The notes beneath the pieces were generated by a model. It did not search any database and was not told where the DNA came from. It saw only the letters and a program-made list of their open reading frames with translations. Both the position numbers and the translations under genes were made by a program. DNA of 64,000 nt from Tessaracoccus flavus (lineage in GTDB: Bacteria > Actinomycetota > Actinomycetes > Propionibacteriales > Propionibacteriaceae): positions 1,984,001 to 2,048,000 of the forward strand of contig NZ_CP019605.1 of the NCBI RefSeq assembly GCF_001997295.1. The letters are read 5' to 3'. Shown here piece by piece: positions 26,865 through 35,010 of this stretch. Positions within the stretch are counted from its first letter, which is position 1. Each line of letters opens with the position of its first letter.

Positions 26865-28082
26865 ATGACCAGCCACGATTCGTTCTTCCAGCAGAAGCAA
26901 CCGGCTGCCGTACTAAAGCATGCCCTGTTGCGCGAGTACACCAAGGTTTTCGCCAGCGTGGTGGGCTCGCAGGATCGCACACGACCAGTGTGGGTCATCG
27001 ACGGGTACGCAGGTGCCGGTGCTTACGAGGAGCCGGACCCAGAGGGCGCTCACCCAGACGGCTCGCCCCTGATCGTTCTGAAGATGGCTGAAGAGTTCAA
27101 GAGCAGGCAGGTGATCAAGAGCATCTTCATCGAGTCCGATACGAGCGCCGTTGAAGCGCTGGACAAGAATGTCACCCCGTTCAGAGACCGAGGACTGTCA
27201 GCGAGCATCCTCAACGGGACGGTCGAAGAGCAGATGCCATCGGCCTGGTCAGCGGTCGGGACCAACCCAGTGGTTACGTTCCTTGATCCGTTCGGAGTCG
27301 CTATGCGGCGTGAAACCATGACCAGGCTCCTTCTGTCACGCACCCGTGATCTACCGCCCTCGGAGGTGCTGCTGAACATCAACCTGGAGGCAGTCTGGCG
27401 GATCGGGGGAAACCTGGAGTTGTCGGCAGGTCGGGTGGTCCCGTGCAAAGGTCAAGAGCGGGGCGTCGAGCGTGTTGACCGCTTCTTCGGTGGCACCGCG
27501 TGGCGTCAGACATTCCACGACATGCGGCACGAGCACGGGTCCGCAGCGCAAGCGGCTGAGCACGTGATCGCGGTCTACCGCGACCAGATCAGGCAGGACA
27601 CCGGGTACGACTCCATGTCTATCCCCGTTCGTCGCCGCCCCCATCACGAGCCACTCTTCCTGCTCACTCTCTTCTTCCGGCACCCAGTGGGCGGTTACAA
27701 GTTTGCTGACGCCGCATGCCGGGCCACCCGGAAGTGGCGGGAGACCTATCGCAAGCAGGAGTTGGAGGAGTTCCTGGGCAGGCAACGGCAGGAGTCACTC
27801 TTCGGGGACGACTTCGAGATGGAGAACGCAGCCAAGGAGGGCGCGCGGCAGGAGCAGGAACTGGATGCCCAATGGGTCCAGAACATCTGCGACAACATCC
27901 GTAACCTCGGCGCGCACCGCCTCGATGTTGCCCGTGATGTCAGCCTGATTCTCGGACACACGTTGGGTCTGGCGGGCGAGCGCCACATCCGTAAGGCATG
28001 GGACCAACTCGCCGAGGACGGTTACCTACGTCCGCGTGACACTTCCAAGAAGATGCATCGTTCGGCCATGGAGCGCGCCTAG
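26865..28082 (+). CDS. tcmP: Three-Cys-motif partner protein TcmP
   Basis: About 405 residues. ATG 26865 (MTSHDSFFQQKQPAAVLKHA) is chosen because GAGGG lies 6 bp upstream; the frame is open to 26817. The TcmP family signature is present: QPAAVLKHALLREYTKVFAS, VWVIDGYAGAGAYEEP (a nucleotide-binding, methyltransferase-like loop) and VTFLDPFGVAMRRETMTRLL. TcmP proteins occur next to Gp37/Gp68 (three-Cys-motif) proteins and their biochemical role is not settled. Here the partner is convergent and the two stops overlap by 4 bp. Confidence 0.88.
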   Translation: MTSHDSFFQQKQPAAVLKHALLREYTKVFASVVGSQDRTRPVWVIDGYAGAGAYEEPDPEGAHPDGSPLIVLKMAEEFKSRQVIKSIFIESDTSAVEALDKNVTPFRDRGLSASILNGTVEEQMPSAWSAVGTNPVVTFLDPFGVAMRRETMTRLLLSRTRDLPPSEVLLNINLEAVWRIGGNLELSAGRVVPCKGQERGVERVDRFFGGTAWRQTFHDMRHEHGSAAQAAEHVIAVYRDQIRQDTGYDSMSIPVRRRPHHEPLFLLTLFFRHPVGGYKFADAACRATRKWRETYRKQELEEFLGRQRQESLFGDDFEMENAAKEGARQEQELDAQWVQNICDNIRNLGAHRLDVARDVSLILGHTLGLAGERHIRKAWDQLAEDGYLRPRDTSKKMHRSAMERA

Positions 28083-28825
28083 CCCACGGCCCGCCGAGGC
28101 ATCTCGTCCCAGACCACCCCGTCCAGCGTCCGCCCCTGCTCCTTGGGCGTTCGACCACCCCACTGCTTGTGGAAGAACGGCACCTGCGCCTCCACGCAGG
28201 CGTCCCTGATCTCACGAACCCATTCCGGGTTCAGCGGCCTCGCGCGAGGGCCGGACTCACCTCCGGTAATGACCCACCCCATGCCACTGAGGTCGATCCC
28301 AGCAAGTGAGCCCAAGAGAGGCTCGCACGACAGGAAACGGACGGCGGCTGGAACCTCGCGCAGGTGGTCAACTCGGTAGAGGAAGTCGGAGGTCTCCACA
28401 CTGACACCCATCCAGAGGTTCGAGGGCCAGTCCAACTTGTCCGCGATCTTGGGCAGCCGTGCCGAGCGCTTCGTGAGTACCTGATAAGTGTGCTGGGGGG
28501 TGTCAGCGATGACTTGGAAGACATCTCGCACGAAGGAGATTGGCACCTTGGCGTGGAACAGATCGCTCATCGAGTTCACGAAGACGGTGCGATGACCAGA
28601 CCACCGATAGGGCTGGTCGAGCGCCTCGGGATGCAGCGTGAGCGCGAAGCCCGGACCAGAAGTTCGCGGATCACCGTCGTTCTGGTATCGCTCCGAGCCC
28701 ATGGCCTTCAGCCGCTTCGCCATCGTCAGCGCATAGCAGTTGAGGCATCCATCCGAAATCCGGTCACAGCCAGTCGTGGGGTTCCACGTGACCTCGGTCC
28801 ACTCGATGCCCGACTTGCGCTTCAT
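28079..28825 (-). CDS. Phage Gp37/Gp68-type (DUF5131) three-Cys-motif protein
   Basis: A 248-residue protein beginning MKRKSGIEWTEVTWNPTTGC with the Cys motif GCDRISDGCLNCYA (residues 19-32), the signature of DUF5131. It resembles a radical-SAM-like Cys cluster. Further conserved parts are TVFVNSMSDLFHAKVPISFV, WMGVSVETSD and WVITGGESGPRARPLNPEWV, then PFFHKQWGG near the end. Radical SAM chemistry or nucleic-acid processing has been suggested for the family but not proved. It is convergent with tcmP and divergent from a winged-helix regulator, with a perfect 17-bp inverted repeat over both start codons. Confidence 0.9.
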   Translation of the reverse strand: MKRKSGIEWTEVTWNPTTGCDRISDGCLNCYALTMAKRLKAMGSERYQNDGDPRTSGPGFALTLHPEALDQPYRWSGHRTVFVNSMSDLFHAKVPISFVRDVFQVIADTPQHTYQVLTKRSARLPKIADKLDWPSNLWMGVSVETSDFLYRVDHLREVPAAVRFLSCEPLLGSLAGIDLSGMGWVITGGESGPRARPLNPEWVREIRDACVEAQVPFFHKQWGGRTPKEQGRTLDGVVWDEMPRRAVG

Positions 28826-28877
28826 GCGTCCATGATACGTGAATCTCGTACCGACAATCGCGTATCATGGACGCATG
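28823..28877. promoter_or_regulatory. Symmetric divergent operator/promoter, 17-bp inverted repeat
   Basis: CATGCGTCCATGATACG at 28823-28839 is repeated as its exact reverse complement at 28861-28877, with 21 bp between. The outer ends of the two arms are the ATG start codons of the DUF5131 gene and the winged-helix gene. Each arm reads TATCAT, six bases, then ATG in the direction of its gene, as expected for a -10 box of a leaderless transcript. One dimeric regulator bound to the arms would block both genes. Confidence 0.8.
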
Positions 28878-29210
28878 TTGGAGAAGGAGGCTCTGCGTGG
28901 GCTGTCGCGGGCGGCTTTCGGTCAGGCCTACCGTCTAGAGGTCATGCTCGCCGTGGCGGACTCAGCGGACGGTCTGACCACGCAAACGGAACTGGCGCGA
29001 GAACTGGGCGTTTCGGTCAGCAACGTTCAGGGGCCTGTGAGGAGTCTGATCGGCTGCGGACTGCTTACTGAGTTGCCGCAGGGGGACAGCCGCAGCAAGT
29101 TCCTCATGAGGAACCGAAGTGCGGCATGGGAGTGGGCGCAGGAGTTGGCTCTCCATTCGCGGGCGACGTTCCGCGCCGACGCGGGGAACAGGCTCGCCCT
29201 GGAGGTGTGA
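28875..29210 (+). CDS. Winged-helix transcriptional regulator
   Basis: A 111-residue protein from ATG 28875 (MLEKEALRGLSRAAFGQAYR). The winged helix-turn-helix is clear: RLEVMLAVADSADGLTTQTE, LARELGVSVSNVQGPVRSLI (recognition helix) and GLLTELPQGDSRSKFLMRN (wing). It resembles ArsR/MarR-like small regulators. The start is inside the right arm of the 17-bp inverted repeat shared with the DUF5131 promoter, so autoregulation and control of the neighbour are likely. There is no ribosome-binding site; translation is probably leaderless. Confidence 0.82.
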   Translation: MLEKEALRGLSRAAFGQAYRLEVMLAVADSADGLTTQTELARELGVSVSNVQGPVRSLIGCGLLTELPQGDSRSKFLMRNRSAAWEWAQELALHSRATFRADAGNRLALEV

Positions 29211-29219
29211 GCAGTGTGA

Positions 29220-30527
29220 TCAGTCTTGGATCGGGTTGGCGGTGATGACTCCCGTCTTGGCATCCCAGTGGACCGCCAGGCCACCTTCCATGCCGATGGG
29301 GGTTGAACGCCCTCAGTGAGATCAGAAGTCTCCGGCTCTTCGCCCGGCTTGGAGTCCACGAAGAGCGCATCTGAGCCGCCCTGTCCTTCAAGCCCAAAGG
29401 CTCGATCCTCGTCGTTCATGGCGGTAAACGTCACGCTCCGCTGACCCTCCCCGCCACCTGTGCAGTCCCCGGCGTTCTGGGGACTGATACGCAGCGGTCC
29501 GGCGACCTTCCACTGGCGGTCGGGGCTGACCACGAACTGTGACTCCGTGGCCGGGCCGCACTCCGGGCTGACCAAAACGTTCCCTGAGGCAGCATCAGGC
29601 ACCTGGAAGACGACTGCTCCAGCCTCTCCCCGTCCGGCTGTCGGCTCGTTCCAGCGTCCTAGCAAGAGGGTGTCCGCGTCGCTGCCGAAGACCTGAGCGT
29701 TGGCAGCCTCCCCGTTGGGCAACAAGTCGTCGCATCACCACCCCGAGGCTCCGAAGGACGACAGGGTGCTCACCGAGCCGGTCTCCCAGAGCCCGATGGG
29801 GTGCTGACCCACGGAGACCGCTCCGACCTGCCGGGCGTCTGCGTGAGCGGCAGGGGCCTCCACAATCTCGCCCTCTGGCGTCACGATGACAGCGCTGCGA
29901 TCCGGCAAGACGAAGGCCAAGCCAATCTCAGCGAGTTCTGGTATATCCGACTCACTGCCGGGAGCGGTGACTTCCTCGATCAGCGCTCCGTCATTGATGC
30001 TGATGAGTGAATTGGGCGGCGTAGGTGCCGGTGGGCAAGCCCTCGCCCTCCACCTTACCGGTGTCGATCACGGCGACGGCCTGGGGTGAAACCTGACGAA
30101 GCGCGGGAGGCGTCCCTACGGCCCGGTCCTCCTCGGCCAGCGGCTTCCAGTCTGTGGACCATGCTTCCGCTCCCTGGGCGTCATACGCAACGACCGAGGC
30201 GTCGTTCAGAGTGATCACACGCTGGGCGGTCACGATGGGAGTTAGTGCTCCCACGAGGGAGGAATCTGGATTCCCCAGGCCGGCTTCCCGAAGGCGGATG
30301 CGAGGGGCAGGGAATGCGAGGGGCCGGTCGAAGTCTGTTCGGCGGCGCTCGGCTCTGGCTGTTCGGTCGGGTCCTGCCGAATCCCTCCTCCGGAGGCGCA
30401 GGCGGGCGGTCAGCGAGACCGTCAGCAGCACGGACATCAGAAGCGTCTTGCGAGACTTGGGGCTCTCCTTCAGCGAACGACGGTCTCCATGCGGGAGTCG
30501 CCCCTGGCTAAAGTGCCACGGTCGCAC
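29220..30527 (-). pseudogene. Decayed exported beta-propeller-like protein
   Basis: Protein-like sequence continues over about 1.3 kb but in at least three frames. Near the 5' end is a hydrophobic anchor after SPKSRKTLLMSVLL. Repeating strand patterns follow (VVAYDAQGAEAWSTDWKPLA, FVLPDRSAVIVTPEGEIVEA, LGRWNEPTAGRGEAGAVVFQ, FVVSPDRQWKVAGPLRISPQ), like a PQQ/WD40-type propeller. The last strand, LAVHWDAKTGVITANPIQD, ends at 29220. Several indels separate the pieces, so the gene is dead. The ancestral product was probably membrane-anchored and extracytoplasmic. Confidence 0.6.
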
Positions 30528-30582
30528 CTATAGTAGATGTTCTTGTACTGACTTCCGTGCTCGAAGGCGCTGGGGTGGATTG

Positions 30583-30808
30583 GTGTATGCCCCGCCTGAG
30601 CCCGACCTCTCCCGTCTGGCTGAGGCGTTCCAGGCGCAGCGCGAGCGCTCAGGGATGACCTTCGACGAACCCGTCGAGGCCACGGGGCTCGCCAGACAGA
30701 CGCTGTTCAAGCTCAGCGCCGGGCGGGTCCACGGAGACCTGCGGACATGGACCCTCTCTCGGGCGTGGGATGTCTCTGGACGAGTTAATCGCGCCGATCT
30801 GGGAGTGA
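30583..30808 (+). pseudogene. XRE-like helix-turn-helix gene, frameshifted
   Basis: GTG 30583 starts VYAPPEPDLSRLAEAFQAQR followed by SGMTFDEPVEATGLARQTLF KLSAGRVHGDLRTWTL, a phage-repressor-like helix-turn-helix. The expected C-terminal helix, SLDELIAPIWE and a stop at 30808, is in the next frame after GATGTC at about 30768. One missing base there explains the break. The intact protein would have about 75 residues. Confidence 0.6.
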
Positions 30809-30823
30809 GATCGACAAGACCCG

Positions 30824-31951
30824 CTACTGGCCCTTTACGGCGCAGCCGGGTTGATCGCAGGGAGGCGCAACCGCCCTTGCGTTTGATGGGATGGTTCGGT
30901 GCGACTTCCAGACTCTCTCTAGGTCGACGGCCTTCACCGCCTCTCGCATGGCCGTCAGCGCATTGTTGGAGTACCTGCGGAGCCTCGTACTACCGAACTT
31001 GAAGACGTGCGAGAAGTGATCGTCGTCATTGTCGAGGCCCAGGTGCCTGCGGAGTGCGACCGCTCGGGTCCTGTCCACGCCAGCCTTGTCGGCCAGGTCG
31101 TAAGCCCCCATGTGGAACTTCTTCTCCAGATCGACCGTGCGAATGGCTGCAGTGTCGGCGTCCGGATCATCGGTGTAGGTCACAGGCAATCCGCCAGACT
31201 TCACGATCCTGACCTCCACGGCCACGCCATCACCCTGAATGTCGGAGGTGTAGCCGGTGAGTTTGGGGAAGACCTGCTGTCGTGTCTTGCCCTCCCGGAT
31301 ACCTCGCGTGACGCGCCGCACGTCGTCCTCCCGCACCTCGGCTGCGTCTGCGTCCGCGATGGCCTCGGTCGCCAACAGCGCACGGACGCGGGCCTTCGCC
31401 TCCGCCGTGGCCCGCCTTCCCGGCTTCAGCAGTTCCGCGATACGGGCGAACTCCCGATCCACCAGCAGGTCTAGCGCGAGCGGTGCCTCCGCGCTGATGG
31501 GCAGGACTCACTTGGGGATGTGGTCGGAGAGATTCTCCGAGAACACCCGCTGGAGCAGGTCATCGAACAGCGTGACGGCAGTTCTGGCGTTGTGGTACAG
31601 CAGGCCCTCATCCACGACCAGGTGCCAGTGCTGCTCAGCGTCCCGCATCGCGTCGAGGTGCCGGATGACACCCGCCTCCTCGTCGGTCAACTTCACGGCC
31701 CCGATCTGCTGGCAGCGATTGATCGCCCTCTCCAGCGAGATCGACTTCTGGGTGCGCTTGTCGAAGACCCCTGCGTCCTTCTTGGCCTCCAAGATTGCCT
31801 TCAGCAGCATCTCGAAGGCGTGTTGAAGGTGCAGCAGCACGGTGGTGGTCCGGGCGTCGTCGTCCAGCCCGTTGAAGGCAGCGACTCCGGTCCGCAGGGA
31901 GGCGATGGCCTTACTCCGCAAAATGCGGACGTTGTAGGACTCCCTAGGCAT
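30824..31951 (-). pseudogene. DUF3644 protein interrupted by a single in-frame TGA
   Basis: From ATG 31951 the frame encodes MPRESYNVRILRSKAIASLR, the DUF3644 core (LLHLQHAFEMLLKAILEAKK, AVIRHLDAMRDAEQHWHLVV-like text and LLYHNARTAVTLFDDLLQRV) up to HIPK. TGA at 31508-31510 follows, and then the same frame goes on without interruption (VLPISAEAPLALDLLVDREF, AELLKPGRRATAEAKARVRA) to 30824. The whole reading is 376 codons including the TGA, a normal length. DUF3644 proteins are frequent in defence islands. The break is a one-base change (for example CGA to TGA) or a readthrough site. Confidence 0.8.
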
Positions 31952-32050
31952 GGCATCAGGCTAGCGATCATTGGCGTTCCTGGATCGGACACCTGTGTGG
32001 CTACCCTCGATAGCACCCAGTAGCACAAGCACACCTCAGGAGGAACCGTC

Positions 32051-32238
32051 ATGACCAGCACAACCCCAAGGACTCCCTTCAGGCCGAACTGGAGGCGCTC
32101 GCTGAGGTCTTCGAGGCCGAGGACCGAGAAGACCGTTGCAAGGAGGCCCAGCGTCGTCGCGATGGCCTCCCGGAGCCCAAGCGGGACAACCGGGCATACC
32201 CCGGCTTCGCGGACGGTGGAGCGGCACTCCGAGTCTGA
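32051..32238 (+). pseudogene. Copy of a 62-residue island gene, one-base deletion near start
   Basis: The frame ending at TGA 32236-32238 reads KDSLQAELEALAEVFEAEDR, then EDRCKEAQRRRDGLPEPKRD and GFADGGAALRV. It is a close relative of the intact gene at 45492-45680. The upstream region is also shared, including an exact 18-bp block at 32006-32023. ATG 32051 is out of frame by one base in a short C run, so this copy is broken or uses another start. It precedes the TIR gene. Confidence 0.7.
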
Positions 32239-32327
32239 GGCACGTGTCGCCGTTGTCGACTCAGCCCGTCAGTTCTGTCAGTGCTCATTGCCATGCTGGA
32301 CTCGACCGATCAGTTAGGAGTCCACAC

Positions 32328-33080
32328 GTGCCAACACCACGCATGCCGTCCCAGTCCCAGATCAGGTCTCAGATGCGCGCGGCTCAGCGCAAGGCCGAGC
32401 AGCAGATCAGGACCGAGGTCCGAAAGGCCGAGCAGCAGTTCGAGCGCGACCTGAAGGCTGCGCAGCGCAAGGCCGAGAGCGAGGCGAAGGCGCAGCAACG
32501 CCGAAACGAACAGGCCCCTCAGCGCGAGATCGACAAGTGGGTGCGGGACACGAACCGGAAGTTGCAGTCAGCCAGCCGTCCACGCGTCACCTACCGCGCC
32601 ACGGAGGAACGCACCTTGGGGGCCGTGGCTACCGAAGCCGAGCGCCAAGCGGCAGCGCATCCCGAGCGTCGTGACGTATTCCTGTGCCACGCCTGGGGCG
32701 ACCGTCAAGAAGCCGCGCAGGAACTCCACGACCTCTTGGAGAGGTTCGGGGTAAGGGTGTGGTTCTCAGAGAAGGACGTTGCCCTGGGGACCTCCTTGGT
32801 GCGAGAGATCGACAAGGGTCTGCGCATGTCACACATCGGCATCGTGCTGGCCACCCCCAACCTTCTGAAGAGCCTCGCCGCCGAGGGCATCGCGGACAAG
32901 GAGTTGTCGGCGCTGCTCGCCACTGACCGAGTGATCCCGGTCGTCCACGGCATCACCTACGAGGAACTCCGTGACGAGAGCCCACTGCTGGCGTCCCGGT
33001 CAGGACTGAGCACCGGGGAGGACACGCTGGAGCAGGTCGCGGTGAAGATCGCCAACGCGGTGCGGCCCGAGTCCGACTGA
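32328..33080 (+). CDS. TIR-domain protein with N-terminal coiled coil
   Basis: A 250-residue protein from GTG 32328 (AGGAG 8 bp upstream). Residues 10-75 are highly charged heptad-like helix (RAAQRKAEQQIRTEVRKAEQ, then FERDLKAAQRKAESEAKAQQ), probably coiled coil. Residues ~118-245 form a TIR domain: RDVFLCHAWGDRQEAAQELH, VRVWFSEKDVALGTSLVREI (catalytic Glu region) and RMSHIGIVLATPNLLKS. Bacterial TIR domains cleave NAD+ or make NAD-derived signals in anti-phage defence. The stop touches the stop of a convergent HEPN-motif gene, and both lie between two tiny conserved genes. Confidence 0.9.
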   Translation: MPTPRMPSQSQIRSQMRAAQRKAEQQIRTEVRKAEQQFERDLKAAQRKAESEAKAQQRRNEQAPQREIDKWVRDTNRKLQSASRPRVTYRATEERTLGAVATEAERQAAAHPERRDVFLCHAWGDRQEAAQELHDLLERFGVRVWFSEKDVALGTSLVREIDKGLRMSHIGIVLATPNLLKSLAAEGIADKELSALLATDRVIPVVHGITYEELRDESPLLASRSGLSTGEDTLEQVAVKIANAVRPESD

Positions 33081-33545
33081 TCAGGCGCTCTCGACCCAGC
33101 GCCTGACGGCTTCACCACCATCGGCGTAGAGCACCTCATTGCCCTTCCGGCGCGCGTTCTGAATGACCTGCGTAGCCTCCCAGAGTGAGGCCAGGTCGTA
33201 GTAGTTGCGGACGTAGCCAAGGTCGTCACTGCGACGACGATGCAACCCGTGCATCACGGGGAGGGCGTGCAGGACATCGTTGCGGACCACCAACGCCTCC
33301 TCGGACAGGGCGATGAAGTCCTCGATCCCGTCTACTGCGGGAGGGGTCCTGCGCAACTTGTCCAGCAACCGCCCGAGAGGGTCCTTGTAGAGGTCCTCGG
33401 ACTCGAAACCTGAGTGCACGCGCAAGAGATCGACGGCGATGCCGGACAGCCCGGCAGCCGCGTAGGTAGCCCTCCCGAGTTCAAGAAGCCAGTCGGTGTG
33501 CTCAGGATGCCGTGGGTCTCCGGGGTATTCCGCGTCGATGCTCAT
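33081..33545 (-). CDS. HEPN-motif hypothetical protein
   Basis: A 154-residue helical protein (MSIDAEYPGDPRHPEHTDWL). Near residue 95 it has LVVRNDVLHALPVMHG; RNDVLH fits the R-x4-H motif of HEPN ribonucleases, and the preceding helix (VDGIEDFIALSEEA) is acidic as usual. HEPN toxins cut RNA in abortive-infection and toxin-antitoxin systems. It is convergent with the TIR gene with no gap. The HEPN call rests on the motif and helical content only. Confidence 0.6.
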   Translation of the reverse strand: MSIDAEYPGDPRHPEHTDWLLELGRATYAAAGLSGIAVDLLRVHSGFESEDLYKDPLGRLLDKLRRTPPAVDGIEDFIALSEEALVVRNDVLHALPVMHGLHRRRSDDLGYVRNYYDLASLWEATQVIQNARRKGNEVLYADGGEAVRRWVESA

Positions 33546-33604
33546 GCGTCCATTCTGGCGGGGCTGTCTACAGCCAGGTTGGCCTCACTAGGGTGTTGAG
33601 ACCG

Positions 33605-33784
33605 TCAGCGGCTGCTGATCCACGCCTCTTCCAGCAGCACCGATGCCAGCGCGTACTCGGTGCGGTCCCGGTCGAGGTCGGGGACGAGGTGGGTGAGGTC
33701 ATTCGTGGCGCGCTCGGCTACCTCGAAGACGGCGGAGACCAATGGATGCTGCGATGTCGTGGCGCCGTTCGTCGTGCACCTGGA
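33605..33784 (-). pseudogene. Copy of a 53-residue island gene, start altered
   Basis: The frame ending at TGA (33605-33607) reads VSAVFEVAERATNDLTHLVP, then DLDRDRTEYALASVLLEEAW and ISSR. It is nearly identical to the 53-residue gene at 45322-45483, and the upstream TACCGTCCAGG matches TACAGTCCAGG there. The ATG of the 45-kb copy is not conserved; the only in-frame start left is TTG 33742. It is either a shortened gene or dead. Confidence 0.65.
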
Positions 33785-33935
33785 CGGTAGCCTGGCGTGG
33801 GCCCTGTCCCCTTGTTTCCCAAGCTTTCTACCCTTGAGTCCTACTGTGCTGGCCGCTGGAGATAGACGCCCCGCTGGTCCGGCAGCCCCAGCGAGACACG
33901 GCCCCTCTGGACTTGATCGCTGCCCGCGCGGAGGG

Positions 33936-34014
33936 TACGGTTTCTATCAATAGTCCCCCCGCCGCCTCTCATCGCGTCAGCGGTGATGCACACTGCGGGG
34001 GTCCTCTTTTTTCT
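33936..34014 (+). ncRNA. Candidate short structured RNA upstream of abi gene
   Basis: TACGGT at 33936-33941 can serve as a -10 box. About 50 bp later, CCCCCGC (33956-33962) pairs with GCGGGGG (33995-34001), enclosing further pairing (CCGC with GCGG, CATC with GATG), followed by TCCTCTTTTTTCT. This is a good intrinsic terminator, yet it lies directly before the abi start at 34025. A promoter, short RNA, terminator, toxin gene order is that of type III toxin-antitoxin loci. No tandem repeat is visible in the RNA. The role is inferred. Confidence 0.5.
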
Positions 34015-34024
34015 AGGTCCACAC

Positions 34025-34978
34025 GTGCAGATTCCGCCCTTCCTCACCGTCGATCAGCGGGTGGACTATCTGTACGAGCGGGGGTACTTCGAGCCCGGCT
34101 CCGTCACCGACGAACACGCAGAGCGCCTCTCGCGGCTCAACTTCCACTACTTCCTCGGCTACGCCCGCAACTACCGTGCCCTCGTGGGACGGCGGCAGGT
34201 TCAGGTCCCTCGCAAGACGCCCGACGACGTGTTCCGGGTGATCGACCTGGATGCCAAGGTCTCAGCACTGGTGCACGAGGGATTGCGGACAGCCGAGTGG
34301 CGTCTGCGCGCGGCGGCTGTGGAGCGCTACTGCGCCAAGTTCGCCCCGGCCAACTCCTACCTTCAGACCACTCAGTACCGGGCCACCGACGCCGAGAGCC
34401 CGAGCCGTCTGGTGGAGGGCATCCTGCTGCACATCTACCGTCATGACGAGCCCTACGTCGATGAGTGCCTCCGTGAGGCTGCCACCTCGAAGTCGATGAC
34501 CAAGCCTCGCCGGTACGAAGCCGGGTGCCACGGCACGTGCCTCGTCCTCGCCGCAGACCTGCCCCTGTGGGCGGTAGTGGACAGTTTCAGCCTCGGTCTG
34601 CTCGGCCAGTTCGTCATTAACTGCGACAAGGACACCGAGTCGCCTGTATGGAAGGCCGTAGCCAAGGACCTGGAGATCAGTGCTCAGGTCTTCGAGACCC
34701 AGGTCAAGTCGCTGGCCTACCTGCGCAACTCAGTGGCCCACCACGCTCGCCTGTGGATGCGCCCCACATCAGACAGCGCCAAGAAGCCCCGCCTCTTCAG
34801 CAACCGCCTGAAGAACGTGCACCCCAAGTCCATGCACTGGGCCTTCATGAACCTTGCCACCTTCCTGCCCAAGGAACAGCGGTTCGACTTCGCCCAGCGG
34901 GTCGACACCCTGACCGGCTCCGACGCCATCTACCGGCACGGGATCACTAACGTCCATGAGACGCCGAAGGCTTCCTGA
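34025..34978 (+). CDS. Abi_2 (AbiD/AbiF-type) abortive infection protein
   Basis: About 317 residues from GTG 34025 (VQIPPFLTVDQRVDYLYERG). An earlier ATG at 33983 lies inside the terminator hairpin and is unlikely. The Abi_2 pattern is clear: LSRLNFHYFLGYARNYRALV near residue 35, a central LPLWAVVDSFSLGLLGQFVI and VKSLAYLRNSVAHHARLW near residue 235, where RNSVAH is the HEPN R-x4-H ribonuclease motif. Such proteins arrest or kill infected cells by RNA cleavage. The gene is bracketed by short hairpin-terminated units that each begin with GTACGGTTTC. Confidence 0.9.
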   Translation: MQIPPFLTVDQRVDYLYERGYFEPGSVTDEHAERLSRLNFHYFLGYARNYRALVGRRQVQVPRKTPDDVFRVIDLDAKVSALVHEGLRTAEWRLRAAAVERYCAKFAPANSYLQTTQYRATDAESPSRLVEGILLHIYRHDEPYVDECLREAATSKSMTKPRRYEAGCHGTCLVLAADLPLWAVVDSFSLGLLGQFVINCDKDTESPVWKAVAKDLEISAQVFETQVKSLAYLRNSVAHHARLWMRPTSDSAKKPRLFSNRLKNVHPKSMHWAFMNLATFLPKEQRFDFAQRVDTLTGSDAIYRHGITNVHETPKAS

Positions 34979-35010
34979 GCGGGCGACGCAATCCCCAGCG
35001 GCGTCCGGCT

